Below, in pieces: positions 24,374 through 36,125 of a stretch of 64,000 bases of DNA. The notes beneath the pieces were generated by a model. That model was not told the origin of the DNA. It did not search any database and worked only from the letters and a program-made list of their open reading frames with translations. The position numbers were made by a program, and so were the translations under genes. The DNA lies in NCBI RefSeq assembly GCF_000381125.1, contig NZ_KB905938.1:1-64000 (forward strand), written 5' to 3'. Source of the stretch: Caldimonas manganoxidans ATCC BAA-369 (GTDB lineage Bacteria; Pseudomonadota; Gammaproteobacteria; Burkholderiales; Burkholderiaceae_C). The stretch's first letter is position 1, and every line of letters starts with the position of its first letter.

Positions 24374-25327
24374 ATGTCCGCTGTCGTTTTCCAGCAGGTC
24401 AGCAAGACCTATCGCACCGCGCGGGGCCCATTGCAGGCTTTGCGCGAGGTAAGCTTCACCATCGAACCCGGTGAATTCTTCGGCTTGCTGGGGCCCAACG
24501 GCGCGGGCAAGACCACCCTGATCAGCATTCTGGCCGGTCTGAGCCGGGCCACCAGCGGGCGTGTGTGCGTGCATGGCCACGATGTGGTGGACGCCTACGC
24601 GATGGCGCGCCGATGCTTGGGCATCGTGCCTCAGGAACTGGTCTTCGACCCCTTCTTCAGCGTGCGCGAGGCGCTGCGCATCCAGTCGGGATACTTTGGC
24701 TTGCGTCGCAACGACGACTGGATCGACGAGTTGCTGGTCAATCTGGGTCTGGCCGACAAGGCCAACGCCAACATGCGCCAGCTGTCGGGCGGGATGAAGC
24801 GTCGGGTGCTGGTGGCCCAGGCCCTGGTGCACCGGCCTGCGGTGATCGTGCTGGACGAGCCGACGGCCGGCGTGGACGTGGAGCTGCGCCAGACGTTGTG
24901 GCAGTTCATCGCGCGCTTGAACCGCGAAGGCCACACAGTGCTGCTGACCACGCATTACCTCGAGGAGGCCGAGGCCCTGTGCCATCGCATCGCCATGCTC
25001 AAGGCCGGGCAGGTGGTGGCCCTGGACCGCACCTCGGCCCTGCTGTCGGGCCGGGCCAGCACGATGCTGCGTTTCAAGACCGACGACCCGCTGCCGGCCT
25101 CGCTGGCCGACATGGCGCGTGTGACCGGACGCATCGTGCAGATCAAAGCCCACGATGCCTTGGAGGTGGAGGAGATCCTGTCCACCTTGCGCCTGCATCA
25201 CGTGGCCGTGGAAGACCTCGAGATCGGCCGCGCCGATCTGGAAGACGTGTTCCTCGAAATCATGCAAGCCGATACCGCGCCGGCATTCCTCGACCATCCC
25301 AGCCCGCTGGAGGAGGTGCCATCGTGA
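24374..25327 (+). CDS. ABC-2 type exporter, ATP-binding protein
   Basis: A 317-residue ATPase. It has Walker A GPNGAGKTT (about 43-51), signature LSGGMKRRV, Walker B VIVLDEPTAGVD and H-loop TTHYLEEAE. The GMKRR signature and C-terminal extension place it in the drug/polysaccharide exporter (DrrA/NodI/YadG-like) group. It overlaps the permease gene by GTGA. No Shine-Dalgarno sequence precedes the start; a TACAAT -10-like element lies 10 bases upstream. The substrate is unknown. Confidence 0.9.
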   Translation: MSAVVFQQVSKTYRTARGPLQALREVSFTIEPGEFFGLLGPNGAGKTTLISILAGLSRATSGRVCVHGHDVVDAYAMARRCLGIVPQELVFDPFFSVREALRIQSGYFGLRRNDDWIDELLVNLGLADKANANMRQLSGGMKRRVLVAQALVHRPAVIVLDEPTAGVDVELRQTLWQFIARLNREGHTVLLTTHYLEEAEALCHRIAMLKAGQVVALDRTSALLSGRASTMLRFKTDDPLPASLADMARVTGRIVQIKAHDALEVEEILSTLRLHHVAVEDLEIGRADLEDVFLEIMQADTAPAFLDHPSPLEEVPS

Positions 25328-26112
25328 AGCCGCTGGATCCCGCGTCGATCGCGCCGACGGCTGGCGTGCGCACGCTGCTGTACAAGGAGGTGCTGCGCTT
25401 TTGGAAGGTGAGCTTCCAGACCGTGGCCGCGCCGGTGCTCACCGCGGTGCTGTATCTGCTGATCTTCGGCCATGTGCTCGAAGAGCATGTCCAGGTCTAT
25501 GACGGCGTCAGCTACACCGCCTTTTTGGTGCCGGGCCTGGTGATGATGAGCGTGCTGCAAAATGCCTTTGCCAACAGCTCCTCGTCCTTGATCCAGAGCA
25601 AGATCACTGGCAACTTGGTGTTCTTGCTGGTGGCGCCGCTGTCGCATCGGGACTGGTTTGTTGCCTATGTCGGCGCCTCGGTGATCCGGGGCTTGTTGGT
25701 GGGGCTGGGAGTGTTCCTGGTCACGCTGGGCTTTGCCGTGCCGCCGTTTGCGCAACCGGGATGGATCCTGGTGTTTGCAGTGCTGGGGGCGGGCATGTTG
25801 GGCTCGCTGGGTTTGATCGCCGGCCTGTGGGCCGAGAAGTTCGACCAGATGGCGGCCTTCCAGAACTTCCTGATCATGCCGATGACGTTTTTGGCCGGGG
25901 TGTTCTACTCGGTGCATTCGCTGCCGCCGTTCTGGCAGGCGGTGAGCCACCTCAACCCCTTTTTCTACATGATCGACGGGTTCCGTCGGGGGTTTTTCGG
26001 TGTCAGTGACGTCTCGCCGTGGCTCAGCCTGGCCGTGGTGGGTGGCAGCTTCGCCGTGGTGGCTGCGATCGCCCTGCACCTGCTCAAGACCGGCTACAAG
26101 ATCCGGCATTGA
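25324..26112 (+). CDS. ABC-2 type exporter, permease (YadH/NodJ-like)
   Basis: A 262-residue membrane protein with six predicted helices and the ABC-2 permease signature NFLIMPMTFLAGVFYSV (about residues 180-196). The GTG start overlaps the ATPase stop codon (GTGA at 25324-25327). It forms an exporter with the preceding ATPase. In beta-proteobacteria this pair commonly precedes ibaG-murA, as it does here. Confidence 0.9.
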   Translation: MKPLDPASIAPTAGVRTLLYKEVLRFWKVSFQTVAAPVLTAVLYLLIFGHVLEEHVQVYDGVSYTAFLVPGLVMMSVLQNAFANSSSSLIQSKITGNLVFLLVAPLSHRDWFVAYVGASVIRGLLVGLGVFLVTLGFAVPPFAQPGWILVFAVLGAGMLGSLGLIAGLWAEKFDQMAAFQNFLIMPMTFLAGVFYSVHSLPPFWQAVSHLNPFFYMIDGFRRGFFGVSDVSPWLSLAVVGGSFAVVAAIALHLLKTGYKIRH

Positions 26113-26136
26113 AGAATGCAGGATAATTGGTCCACT

Positions 26137-26400
26137 ATGGCCGATCCGACTCCTCAGGAAGTGCGCACCTACATTGCCCAAGGGCTCGCCTGCGAGCATT
26201 TGGACGTGGAGGGCGACGGCCGCCATTTTTTCGCCACCATCGTGTCGGCCGAGTTCGAGGGGCTGTCGCGCGTGGCGCGGCACCAGCGTGTCTACCGCGC
26301 GCTGGGCGATAGAATGCGCGAGCAAATCCACGCCCTGTCGATGAAGACGTTCACGCCGGCCGAGTGGTCTGCCACTTCGGCGTCCACCCACCACCATTGA
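26137..26400 (+). CDS. ibaG: BolA/IbaG family protein
   Basis: An 87-residue BolA-fold protein with the FEGLSRVARHQRVYRALGDRM segment typical of the family, ending near KTFTPAEW. IbaG-type BolA proteins bind [2Fe-2S] with monothiol glutaredoxins; the location just before murA is characteristic. The ATG at 26137 is preferred. GATAAT lies nine bases before it, suggesting a nearly leaderless mRNA. An in-frame ATG at 26116 would add seven residues. Confidence 0.85.
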   Translation: MADPTPQEVRTYIAQGLACEHLDVEGDGRHFFATIVSAEFEGLSRVARHQRVYRALGDRMREQIHALSMKTFTPAEWSATSASTHHH

Positions 26401-26495
26401 TCGGCGCCCGTGGCCGCGGCACGGGTGGCAGCCCCCTGGGCGCGGTTGGCGTGCAAGCGGGGGGCGCCCAGACGGGCGCGGCGCGGGGCCTGTAA

Positions 26496-28429
<1,934 letters not shown>

Positions 28430-28432
28430 ACG

Positions 28433-29755
28433 ATGTCCGTCCGAATCCGTCAACTGGCCACCACATCGCCCGATTTCGAGACCGAGTTTCAGCGCGTGTT
28501 GCATTGGACGGCACAGGCAGACCCAGCGATCGAGGCCCGTGTCACGGAGATTTTGGCCGACGTGCGTGCGCGAGGCGATGCTGCCGTGCTCGACCACACC
28601 GCGCGTTTGGACGGGCTGCAGGCCGCCTCGGTGGCCGAGCTGGCGCTCAGTCCGGCGCAGTTGCAGGCGGCTTTCGAGGCCATCCCGGCGACCCAGCGAG
28701 AGGCGCTCCAAGCCGCCGCCAAGCGTGTGCGGACCTATCACGAACGTCAGTTGGAGGCCTGCGGCCGCTCTTGGTCGTACCGTGACGAGGACGGCACTTT
28801 GTTGGGCCAGAAGGTCACGCCGCTGGACCGCGTGGGCATTTACGTGCCCGGCGGCAAGGCGGCCTACCCCTCGTCGGTGCTGATGAACGCCATTCCTGCC
28901 CAGGTGGCCGGGGTGGGCGAGATCATCATGGTGGTGCCCACGCCGCGGGGCGAGAAGAACCCGCTCGTGCTGGCCGCCGCGCATGTGGCCGGCGTCAGCC
29001 GTGCCTTCACCATCGGCGGGGCGCAGGCCGTGGCCGCCCTGGCTTATGGCACGGCCACCATCCCGAAAGTGGACAAGATCACCGGCCCGGGCAATGCCTA
29101 CGTGGCCAGCGCCAAGAAGCATGTGTTTGGCACCGTGGGCATCGACATGATCGCCGGCCCCAGCGAAATCCTGGTGCTGGCCGACGGCAGCACGCCGGCC
29201 GATTGGGTGGCCATGGACCTGTTCAGCCAGGCCGAGCACGACGAGTTGGCCCAAAGCATCCTGCTGTGCCCTGATGCCCACTACATCGCCGAGGTCCGAG
29301 CGGCGATCGATCGTTTGCTGCCAGGCATGCCGCGCCGCGACATCATTCGCGCCTCGCTCGAAGGCCGCGGTGCGCTGATCCTGACCCGCAGCATGGAAGA
29401 AGCTTGCGAGATCAGCAACCGCATTGCCCCGGAGCATTTGGAAGTGTCCTCTCGGGAGCCGGGGCGTTGGGAGCCCTTGCTGCGCCATGCGGGGGCGATA
29501 TTCCTGGGGGCGTACACCAGCGAGAGCCTGGGCGATTACTGCGCCGGCCCCAATCACGTGCTGCCCACCTCGGGCACGGCCCGCTTTTCCTCGCCGTTGG
29601 GGGTGTATGACTTTCAGAAGCGTTCCAGCCTGATCGAGGTGAGCGAATCGGGCGCTCGAGTGCTGGGTGCCATTGCCGCCGAGTTGGCCTATGGCGAGGG
29701 TCTGCAAGCCCATGCGCAGGCGGCCGAGTTCCGCTTGAAGGGGCAGGTGCGATGA
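28433..29755 (+). CDS. hisD: Histidinol dehydrogenase
   Basis: Oxidises L-histidinol to histidine in two NAD-dependent steps. The 440-residue protein shows [23 protein letters not shown] and [11 protein letters not shown] (about residues 195-250). The later Zn-binding region EHLEV and the C-terminal [14 protein letters not shown] stretch are also present. AAGGAG lies upstream. It is three bases after hisG and overlaps hisC by ATGA. Confidence 0.97.
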   Translation: MSVRIRQLATTSPDFETEFQRVLHWTAQADPAIEARVTEILADVRARGDAAVLDHTARLDGLQAASVAELALSPAQLQAAFEAIPATQREALQAAAKRVRTYHERQLEACGRSWSYRDEDGTLLGQKVTPLDRVGIYVPGGKAAYPSSVLMNAIPAQVAGVGEIIMVVPTPRGEKNPLVLAAAHVAGVSRAFTIGGAQAVAALAYGTATIPKVDKITGPGNAYVASAKKHVFGTVGIDMIAGPSEILVLADGSTPADWVAMDLFSQAEHDELAQSILLCPDAHYIAEVRAAIDRLLPGMPRRDIIRASLEGRGALILTRSMEEACEISNRIAPEHLEVSSREPGRWEPLLRHAGAIFLGAYTSESLGDYCAGPNHVLPTSGTARFSSPLGVYDFQKRSSLIEVSESGARVLGAIAAELAYGEGLQAHAQAAEFRLKGQVR

Positions 29756-30828
29756 GCCGGCTCGATGCGGTGATGGCGCGCTGGCTGCGCCAGGACGTGC
29801 AAGGCATGCATGCCTATGCCGTGCAAGACAGCACCGGCATGATCAAGCTCGATGCGATGGAAAACCCCTTTCGGCTGCCGCCGCGGCTGCAGCAAGCCTT
29901 GGGTGAGCGCTTGGGCGCGGTGGCCATCAACCGCTATCCCGGCGCGCGCATCGACACCTTGCGCCAAGCCCTGGCGCGTCACGCCGGCCTGCCCGAAGGC
30001 TGCGCGCTGATGCTGGGCAATGGATCCGATGAGCTCATCAGCCTGCTGGCCATGGCTTGCGACGTGCCCGGCGCCACCATCATGGCCCCGGTGCCCAGCT
30101 TCGTGATGTACCCGATGTCGGCGCAGCTGCAGGGGCTGAAGTTCGTCGGCGTGCCGCTGACGGACACATTCGAGCTGGACGAGACGGCCATGCTGAGGGC
30201 TTTGGAAGCGCATCAGCCCACCCTGCTGTATCTCCCCTATCCGAACAATCCGACGGCCAATCTCTTCGACGATCGCATCGTCCAGCGGCTCATCGAGGCC
30301 GCACCGGGCCTGGTGGTGATCGACGAGGCCTACCAACCCTTTGCCAGCCGCAGTTTCATCGATCGGCTGGGCCAGCACGAGCATGTGCTGCTGATGCGCA
30401 CGCTGAGCAAATTCGGTCTGGCCGGGGTGCGTGTGGGCTACATGATGGGTGCGGCCCGGCTGATCGCCCAGATCGACAAAGTGCGCCCGCCCTACAACGT
30501 GAGCGTGCTCAATGCCGAGGCGGCTTTGTTCGCCTTGGAGCATGCCGACGAGTACGCCCGCCAGGCGGCCGTGTTGCGCGAGGAGCGCACGCGGCTGATC
30601 CAGGCCCTCGACAGCCTGCCCGGCGTGACGCCCTTTCCCAGCGAGGCCAACATGGTGCTGGTGCGCGTGCCCGAGGCCGACCGCGCCTTTGCCGGCTTGA
30701 AGCAGCGTGGCGTGCTGGTGAAGAACGTTTCTAGAATGCATCCATTGCTGCGAGACTGTCTGCGCTTGACCGTGGGCACGCCCGAGGAGAACCAGCGCCT
30801 GATCGCCGCCTTGCGAGAAAGTCTGTAA
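29752..30828 (+). CDS. hisC: Histidinol-phosphate aminotransferase
   Basis: A PLP-dependent fold type I enzyme converting imidazole acetol phosphate to histidinol phosphate. The 358-residue protein has [11 protein letters not shown] near the N-terminus, [13 protein letters not shown], and the PLP-lysine region [16 protein letters not shown]. It overlaps hisD by ATGA and is six bases before hisB. Confidence 0.96.
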   Translation: MSRLDAVMARWLRQDVQGMHAYAVQDSTGMIKLDAMENPFRLPPRLQQALGERLGAVAINRYPGARIDTLRQALARHAGLPEGCALMLGNGSDELISLLAMACDVPGATIMAPVPSFVMYPMSAQLQGLKFVGVPLTDTFELDETAMLRALEAHQPTLLYLPYPNNPTANLFDDRIVQRLIEAAPGLVVIDEAYQPFASRSFIDRLGQHEHVLLMRTLSKFGLAGVRVGYMMGAARLIAQIDKVRPPYNVSVLNAEAALFALEHADEYARQAAVLREERTRLIQALDSLPGVTPFPSEANMVLVRVPEADRAFAGLKQRGVLVKNVSRMHPLLRDCLRLTVGTPEENQRLIAALRESL

Positions 30829-30834
30829 GCCACC

Positions 30835-31440
30835 ATGAGCACTTCCATCGCGCCGCGCGTCGCCGAGGTCACGCGCCATACCCATGAAACGAAGATTCGC
30901 GTGGCCCTCAATCTCGACGGCAGCGGCCAGGCCAAGCTGAACACCGGCATCGGCTTTTTCGACCACATGCTCGATCAGGTCGCCCGTCATGGGCTGATCG
31001 ACTTGGAGATCGACTGCCAGGGCGATCTGCACATCGATGGTCACCACACGGTGGAAGACGTGGGCATCACCCTGGGGCAGGCCGTGGCCAAGGCCGTGGG
31101 CGACAAACGGGGCATTCGCCGCTACGGCCATGCCTATGTGCCGCTGGACGAGGCCTTGTCGCGGGTGGTGATCGATTTTTCCGGCCGGCCCGGCTTGCAC
31201 ATGCACGTGCCCTTCACGGCCGGCATGATCGGCGGCTTCGACACCCAGCTGGCGTTCGAGTTCTTCCAGGGCTTTGCCAACCATGCGTTGGTGACGTTGC
31301 ATATCGACAACCTCAGGGGGGTGAATGCGCACCATCAATGCGAGACGGTCTTCAAGGCCTTTGCCCGCGCCCTGCGTGCCGCCCTGGAGCTCGATCCGCG
31401 CAGCGCTGGCGTCATCCCGTCCACCAAAGGCTCGCTGTGA
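30835..31440 (+). CDS. hisB: Imidazoleglycerol-phosphate dehydratase
   Basis: Dehydrates IGP to imidazole acetol phosphate. At 201 residues it is the monofunctional form without the phosphatase domain found in enterobacteria. Metal-binding histidine motifs are present: [25 protein letters not shown] and [17 protein letters not shown]. Its stop codon overlaps the GTG start proposed for hisH. Confidence 0.96.
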   Translation: MSTSIAPRVAEVTRHTHETKIRVALNLDGSGQAKLNTGIGFFDHMLDQVARHGLIDLEIDCQGDLHIDGHHTVEDVGITLGQAVAKAVGDKRGIRRYGHAYVPLDEALSRVVIDFSGRPGLHMHVPFTAGMIGGFDTQLAFEFFQGFANHALVTLHIDNLRGVNAHHQCETVFKAFARALRAALELDPRSAGVIPSTKGSL

Positions 31441-32096
31441 GCGCGCGTGCCATGGCTACCGTTGCGGTCGTCGACTACGGCATGGGCAATCTGCGCTCGG
31501 TGTCGCAGGCCGTGCGCCATGTGGCGCAGGGCTGTGGCCTGGAGGTGGTCGTCACCGCTCGCCCCGATGAGGTGTATGCCGCCGAGCGCGTCGTGCTGCC
31601 CGGCCAGGGGGCCATGCCCGATTGCATGCGACAGCTGCGTGACTGCGGCTTGCTGGAGGCCGTGCTGCATGCGGCGGCGAACAAGCCGCTGATGGGCGTG
31701 TGCGTGGGCATGCAGATGCTGCTGTCACGCAGCGAGGAGGGGCCCACCGAAGGCTTGGGCTTGATTGCCGGCGAGGTGGTGCGCTTCCAGCTCGAAGGCC
31801 AGATCCAGCCTGATGGCAGCCGCTACAAAGTGCCGCAGATGGGGTGGAATCAGGTCTGGCAGACGCGTTCGCACCCGATGTGGGCCGGCGTGCCCGATGG
31901 GGCTTGGTTCTATTTCGTCCACAGCTTCTATGCGCGGGTGGTCGATGAGGCCCATAGCACCGGGGAAACCGAGTACGGGCTGCGCTTTACCTGTGCGGTG
32001 GCCCGGGATAATATTTTCGCGACGCAGTTCCACCCCGAGAAAAGCGCCGATCACGGCTTGGCCCTGTACCGCAACTTCCTGAGCTGGAAGCCCTGA
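31437..32096 (+). CDS. hisH: Imidazole glycerol phosphate synthase, glutaminase subunit
   Basis: A class I glutamine amidotransferase that supplies ammonia to HisF. The nucleophile is Cys89 in GVCVGMQML, and the His-Glu pair is in QFHPEKS. The GTG at 31437 overlaps the hisB stop codon and has AAAGG upstream. An in-frame ATG at 31452 ([10 protein letters not shown]) is an equally plausible start and gives 214 residues. Homologues usually begin close to the [10 protein letters not shown] strand. Confidence 0.94.
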   Translation: MSARAMATVAVVDYGMGNLRSVSQAVRHVAQGCGLEVVVTARPDEVYAAERVVLPGQGAMPDCMRQLRDCGLLEAVLHAAANKPLMGVCVGMQMLLSRSEEGPTEGLGLIAGEVVRFQLEGQIQPDGSRYKVPQMGWNQVWQTRSHPMWAGVPDGAWFYFVHSFYARVVDEAHSTGETEYGLRFTCAVARDNIFATQFHPEKSADHGLALYRNFLSWKP

Positions 32097-32127
32097 CATC
32101 GCCCGAGACCGTCGACTCCTAAAGCGT

Positions 32128-32142
32128 GCACCGCTGCGGTGC
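32128..32142 (+). other. Hairpin in the hisH-hisA gap
   Basis: GCACCG-CTG-CGGTGC forms a perfect 6-bp stem with a 3-base loop in the only long gap (100 bp) within the histidine run. It is followed by the modestly T-rich CCGATTCTTTC. It may be a weak attenuator or an mRNA processing/stability element. Confidence 0.35.
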
Positions 32143-32196
32143 CCGATTCTTTCGCCACTCCGCTGCCCTTCCCATCCCACCCACTCGACTTCGGCT

Positions 32197-32943
32197 ATGT
32201 TGCTGATCCCTGCCATCGATCTCAAAGACGGCCAATGTGTGCGCCTCAAGCAGGGCGACATGAATGACTCCACCACCTTCGGCGAAGATCCGGCGGCCAT
32301 GGCGCGCCGTTGGGTCGATGCGGGGGCACGTCGCTTGCATCTGGTCGATCTCAACGGGGCTTTTGCCGGCAAGCCGGTCAACGAGTCGGCGATCAAAGCC
32401 ATCCTGGCCGAGGTGGGCGATGAGATTCCCGTGCAGTTGGGCGGGGGCATCCGCGACCTCGACACCATCGAGCGCTATCTCGACGATGGCCTCAGCTACA
32501 TCATCATCGGCACGGCCGCGGTGAAGAACCCGGGGTTCTTGAAAGATGCTTGCAGCGCCTTTGGCGGCCACATCATCGTCGGGTTGGATGCCAAAGACGG
32601 CAAAGTGGCCACCGACGGCTGGTCCAAGCTCTCGGGCCACGAGGTGATCGATCTGGCCAAGAAGTTCGAGGACTATGGCGTCGAGGCGGTGATCTACACC
32701 GACATCGGCCGCGACGGCATGCTCACAGGCATCAACATCGAGGCCACCGTCAAGCTGGCGCAGGCTCTGAGCATTCCGGTGATCGCCTCTGGCGGCTTAA
32801 GCAGCTTGGCCGACATCGAAAAGCTGTGCGCAGTGGAAGACGAAGGCATCGAGGGGGTGATTTGCGGTCGGGCGATCTATACCGGTGCACTCGATTTCGC
32901 GCAGGCCCAAAAGCGCGCCGATGAACTCAACGGCGGCGCTTGA
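32197..32943 (+). CDS. hisA: ProFAR isomerase (1-(5-phosphoribosyl)-5-[(5-phosphoribosylamino)methylideneamino]imidazole-4-carboxamide isomerase)
   Basis: A 248-residue TIM barrel that isomerises ProFAR to PRFAR. Half-barrel phosphate-binding motifs are visible: [15 protein letters not shown] and [15 protein letters not shown]. The N-terminal [16 protein letters not shown] contains the catalytic Asp. It starts after a 100-bp gap with no clear ribosome-binding site. hisF follows after 10 bp. Confidence 0.96.
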   Translation: MLLIPAIDLKDGQCVRLKQGDMNDSTTFGEDPAAMARRWVDAGARRLHLVDLNGAFAGKPVNESAIKAILAEVGDEIPVQLGGGIRDLDTIERYLDDGLSYIIIGTAAVKNPGFLKDACSAFGGHIIVGLDAKDGKVATDGWSKLSGHEVIDLAKKFEDYGVEAVIYTDIGRDGMLTGINIEATVKLAQALSIPVIASGGLSSLADIEKLCAVEDEGIEGVICGRAIYTGALDFAQAQKRADELNGGA

Positions 32944-32953
32944 GCGCAGATCC

Positions 32954-33715
32954 ATGCTGGCCAAACGCATCATTCCCTGCTTGGACGTCACCGGCGGCCG
33001 CGTCGTCAAGGGGGTCAATTTCGTCGAGTTGCGCGATGCCGGCGACCCGGTGGAGATCGCCGCGCGTTACAACGAGCAAGGCGCCGACGAGCTGACCTTC
33101 CTCGACATCACGGCCACCAGCGATGGGCGCGACCTGATCCTGCCCATCATCGAGGCCGTGGCTTCACAGGTCTTCATCCCGCTGACGGTCGGCGGAGGCG
33201 TGCGCACCGTGGACGATGTGCGCCGCCTGCTCAATGCCGGGGCCGACAAGGTGAGCTTCAACTCGGCGGCGGTGGCCAACCCTCAGGTCATTCGCGAGGC
33301 GTCGGCCAAGTATGGGGCCCAGTGCATCGTGGTGGCCATCGATGCCAAGGCCCGGCCCGATGGCAGCGGCTGGGACGTCTATACCCACGGTGGACGCAAG
33401 AACACCGGGCTGGACGCCGTGGCCTGGGCTCGGCAGATGGCCGAGCATGGGGCCGGAGAGATCTTGCTCACCAGCATGGACCGCGACGGCACCAAGAGCG
33501 GCTTCGACCTGGCGCTCACGCGGGCCGTCAGCGATGCGGTGAATGTGCCGGTGATTGCCTCGGGCGGCGTCGGCACCCTCGAACACTTGGTCCAGGGCAT
33601 CCAGCAAGGCGGTGCCGATGCCGTGCTGGCAGCCAGCATTTTTCATTACGGCGAGTACACGGTCGGGCAGGCCAAGGCCCTGATGGCTGCAAGGGGAATC
33701 CCGGTGCGGGCCTGA
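32954..33715 (+). CDS. hisF: Imidazole glycerol phosphate synthase, cyclase subunit
   Basis: A 253-residue TIM barrel that uses HisH-derived ammonia to make IGP and AICAR. It has [20 protein letters not shown] with the catalytic Asp, and [15 protein letters not shown] with the second. [14 protein letters not shown] is a phosphate-binding motif. The ATG at 32954 matches the usual MLAKRIIP start. Confidence 0.97.
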   Translation: MLAKRIIPCLDVTGGRVVKGVNFVELRDAGDPVEIAARYNEQGADELTFLDITATSDGRDLILPIIEAVASQVFIPLTVGGGVRTVDDVRRLLNAGADKVSFNSAAVANPQVIREASAKYGAQCIVVAIDAKARPDGSGWDVYTHGGRKNTGLDAVAWARQMAEHGAGEILLTSMDRDGTKSGFDLALTRAVSDAVNVPVIASGGVGTLEHLVQGIQQGGADAVLAASIFHYGEYTVGQAKALMAARGIPVRA

Positions 33716-33745
33716 GAGGCGGCATCGCCGATTCCCCGTGGTTGC

Positions 33746-33751
33746 TACACT
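33746..33751 (+). promoter_or_regulatory. -10-like element immediately before hisI
   Basis: TACACT ends six bases before the hisI ATG, and no ribosome-binding site is present. Transcription starting here would give a leaderless mRNA for hisI, hisE and downstream genes. No good -35 hexamer is seen. Confidence 0.4.
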
Positions 33752-33757
33752 GTGCCG

Positions 33758-34147
33758 ATGAGTTGGCTCGACGAAGTGAAATGGGACCGCGACGGCCTGG
33801 TGCCGGTGATCGCGCAGGAGGCGAGCACCAAGGACGTGCTGATGTTCGCCTACATGAACCGCGAGGCGCTTGCCGAGACGGCCCGTCGCGGTGAGGCCGT
33901 CTACTGGAGTCGCTCGCGCGGGCGCCTGTGGCACAAAGGGGAGTCCTCCGGCCACATCCAGAAGGTGCACGAAATCCGCCTGGATTGTGATGCCGATGTC
34001 GTCTTGCTGTTGGTGAGCCAGCTCGGTCACGAGCCGGGCATTGCCTGCCACACCGGCCGGCATTCGTGCTTCTTCCAAGTTCTGCGAGACGGACGATGGG
34101 TCACCGTCGATCCGGTCCTGAAAGACCCACAGAGCATTTACGGATGA
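33758..34147 (+). CDS. hisI: Phosphoribosyl-AMP cyclohydrolase
   Basis: A 129-residue Zn/Mg enzyme opening the adenine ring of PR-AMP in histidine synthesis. Conserved segments are [36 protein letters not shown] and the Zn ligands in [10 protein letters not shown]. It is monofunctional, with hisE as a separate overlapping gene (ATGA). It lies 42 bp after hisF. Confidence 0.96.
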   Translation: MSWLDEVKWDRDGLVPVIAQEASTKDVLMFAYMNREALAETARRGEAVYWSRSRGRLWHKGESSGHIQKVHEIRLDCDADVVLLLVSQLGHEPGIACHTGRHSCFFQVLRDGRWVTVDPVLKDPQSIYG

Positions 34148-34521
34148 ACGCCATGGACCAGGAGCCGCCGTCTTTTTCGTCGCAGGATGTGCTTGCCCGC
34201 CTGGCCGATGTGATCGAATCCCGCAAGGGGGGCGATCCTCAGACCTCGTACGTGGCCCGGCTCTTTCACAAAGGCACCGATGCGATCCTGAAAAAGGTGG
34301 GCGAGGAAGCCACCGAGACCGTGATGGCCGCCAAGGACGGGGAGCCACAGAAGATCGTGTACGAGGTGGCCGATCTGTGGTTCCATACCATGGTGGCCCT
34401 GGCGCATTTCGGGCTCAAGCCCTCGGATGTGCTGGCCGAGCTCCAGCGCCGCGAGGGCCTGTCCGGACTGCAGGAGTTCGCCGCCCGACAGCCGAGCCAG
34501 CCGCGGGAGCCCGGTGTATGA
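34144..34521 (+). CDS. hisE: Phosphoribosyl-ATP pyrophosphatase
   Basis: A 125-residue all-alpha NTP pyrophosphatase of the MazG-like fold, hydrolysing PR-ATP to PR-AMP. The ligand motif [16 protein letters not shown] and [13 protein letters not shown] are visible. It overlaps both hisI (ATGA) and the following membrane gene (ATGA). Confidence 0.96.
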   Translation: MNAMDQEPPSFSSQDVLARLADVIESRKGGDPQTSYVARLFHKGTDAILKKVGEEATETVMAAKDGEPQKIVYEVADLWFHTMVALAHFGLKPSDVLAELQRREGLSGLQEFAARQPSQPREPGV

Positions 34522-34949
34522 GTGCCTCACCCGATCCCCGCGAGGCCTCGCCCGTCAGCGAGATCTTCGGCCCCCACGGTCCAGGCGAGGACTCGCTGCG
34601 CACCCTGGGTCACATCAGCTATGCCTTGCATGCCATCGTGGCGGTGGGCGCCGTGATTCCTTCTTTCCAACCCGGCGTGCTGCTGCTGGTGGCGGCCTTC
34701 ATCCTCGATCTGATCAAGCGCCATGACGCCGCCGGCACATGGCATGCTTCGCATTTTCGCTGGCGCATCCGCAGCGTGCTGTGGGCCGCCGGCCTCTATC
34801 TCGTCACACTGCCGCTGTGGTTTTTGTTCATCGTGCCGGGCTGGATCGCCTGGTGCGTGATTTCCATCTGGTTCGTTTACCGCGTGGTGCGCGGCTGGCT
34901 GGCCTTGAACGACCGCCGACCCATGCCCATGCCCATTGAAGTGCCATGA
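34518..34949 (+). CDS. Small membrane protein (DUF4870-like)
   Basis: A 143-residue protein with three hydrophobic helices (about residues 35-60, 85-105 and 108-128) and a cytoplasmic Pro/Glu-rich start. [19 protein letters not shown] resembles DUF4870-type proteins, whose function is unknown. It is coupled on both sides by ATGA overlaps to hisE and the HIT gene. That arrangement is frequent in Burkholderiales. Confidence 0.8.
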   Translation: MSASPDPREASPVSEIFGPHGPGEDSLRTLGHISYALHAIVAVGAVIPSFQPGVLLLVAAFILDLIKRHDAAGTWHASHFRWRIRSVLWAAGLYLVTLPLWFLFIVPGWIAWCVISIWFVYRVVRGWLALNDRRPMPMPIEVP

Positions 34950-35293
34950 GCCAAGATCCGAACTGCGTCTTCTGCAAAATCGTCGCCGGCCAGCTTCCTT
35001 CGAAGAAGGTGTACGAGGACGAAGAACTGCTGGCTTTCCACGACATTCGGCCGCATGCGCCCATCCATTTCCTGATCATTCCGAAGCTGCACGTGGCTTC
35101 CTTGCTGGAGGTCGGGGCCGAGCACCAGGCCCTGCTGGGGCGCATGCTCACCCTGGCGCCGCGCCTGGCGGTGGAACAGGGCGCCGGCAATGGGTTCAAA
35201 ACCTTGATCAACACCGGTGTGGACGGTGGGCAGGAGGTCTACCACCTCCATGTCCATGTGTTGGGCGGGCCGCGCCCGTGGCGTGTGGGCTAG
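34946..35293 (+). CDS. Histidine triad (HIT) family nucleotide-binding protein, HinT-like
   Basis: A 115-residue purine nucleoside phosphoramidase-like protein. The N-terminal zinc-type CVFCKIVAG and the catalytic triad motif HLHVHVLGG (about residues 98-106) are present. The protein is short and single-domain, as for HinT. It overlaps the preceding membrane gene by ATGA and precedes tatA by 63 bp. Confidence 0.93.
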   Translation: MSQDPNCVFCKIVAGQLPSKKVYEDEELLAFHDIRPHAPIHFLIIPKLHVASLLEVGAEHQALLGRMLTLAPRLAVEQGAGNGFKTLINTGVDGGQEVYHLHVHVLGGPRPWRVG

Positions 35294-35325
35294 CCTCGAG
35301 CCGCTGCGCTGGTGGGGCGAAGCCG

Positions 35326-35331
35326 TAGAAT
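35326..35331 (+). promoter_or_regulatory. Possible -10 element of the tatABC operon
   Basis: TAGAAT lies 25 bases before the tatA ATG, with TTAGGAG as ribosome-binding site between them. No good -35 element is visible. Confidence 0.4.
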
Positions 35332-35356
35332 CAAGGGTCCTTGTTAGGAGTACATC

Positions 35357-35596
35357 ATGGGTACCTTCAGCATCTGGCACTGGTTGGTCGTGCTGTTGAT
35401 CGTCGTGCTGGTGTTTGGCACCAAGAAGCTCAAGAACATCGGCTCGGACCTCGGGGCGGCCGTCAAGGGCTTCAAGGACGGCATGCGCGACGGCTCCAGC
35501 AACACCGAGGCCTCGACCCCCGCCCAACAGGTGACCGCCGACAAAGCCCAGGGCGTCGGCACCACCATCGACGTCGAGGCCAAAACCAAGTCCTGA
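35357..35596 (+). CDS. tatA: Sec-independent protein translocase subunit TatA
   Basis: A 79-residue Tat pore-forming subunit: one N-terminal membrane helix ([15 protein letters not shown]), the [10 protein letters not shown] hinge, an amphipathic helix ([15 protein letters not shown]) and an acidic tail. AGGAG precedes the ATG. tatB follows after 37 bp. The adjacent Rieske protein (51820) and other RR-signal proteins are possible clients. Confidence 0.95.
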   Translation: MGTFSIWHWLVVLLIVVLVFGTKKLKNIGSDLGAAVKGFKDGMRDGSSNTEASTPAQQVTADKAQGVGTTIDVEAKTKS

Positions 35597-35633
35597 GGGC
35601 TGGCCCGGCTGAGCCCTGACGGCGCGTACGTCC

Positions 35634-36125
35634 ATGATCGACTTTGGCTTCGACAAGCTGGCCCTGATCGGAGCGGTGGCGCTGATCGTCATCGGCCCGG
35701 AGCGCTTGCCCAAGGTGGCCCGCACGGTGGGGCATCTGCTGGGCAGGGCGCAGCGCTATGTCGCCGAGGTCAAGGCCGAGGTCAACCGCTCGATCGAGCT
35801 CGAAGAGCTCAAGAAGATGAAGTCCCAGTTCGAGGACGCCGCCCGCAACGTCGAGCAGACCGTCACCCAGGAGGTTCAGGCCGTCTCCAGTGACTTCGAC
35901 AAGGCCTGGGCCGAGGCGACCGGGGGGCTGTCGTCGTCCTCCTCCACCGCCTGGGAGCCGCCGCCTCCCGTGTACAAGCCGCCGCGCAAGAACTGGCGCC
36001 TCAAGCGCAGCGCCGTGCCCCAGTGGTACCGACAGCGCCATGGCCTGCGCTCGAAGGTTCAGTCCGGGGCGGCGCGGGTGGCACGTTTTCGGCCCCCGAA
36101 AGTCTCCTCCAAAGCCCGTCCGTGA
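35634..36125 (+). CDS. tatB: Sec-independent protein translocase subunit TatB
   Basis: A 163-residue Tat receptor subunit. The N-terminal helix begins [30 protein letters not shown], written here as segments [13 protein letters not shown] and [12 protein letters not shown]. An amphipathic helix and a Pro-rich C-terminal tail follow. The stop codon overlaps the GTG start of tatC. Confidence 0.94.
   Translation: MIDFGFDKLALIGAVALIVIGPERLPKVARTVGHLLGRAQRYVAEVKAEVNRSIELEELKKMKSQFEDAARNVEQTVTQEVQAVSSDFDKAWAEATGGLSSSSSTAWEPPPPVYKPPRKNWRLKRSAVPQWYRQRHGLRSKVQSGAARVARFRPPKVSSKARP

Noticed and set aside
26116-26136. Upstream ATG as the ibaG start
   Set aside because: It would place the likely -10 hexamer (GATAAT, 26122-26127) inside the coding region, and homologues start near MADPTPQEV.
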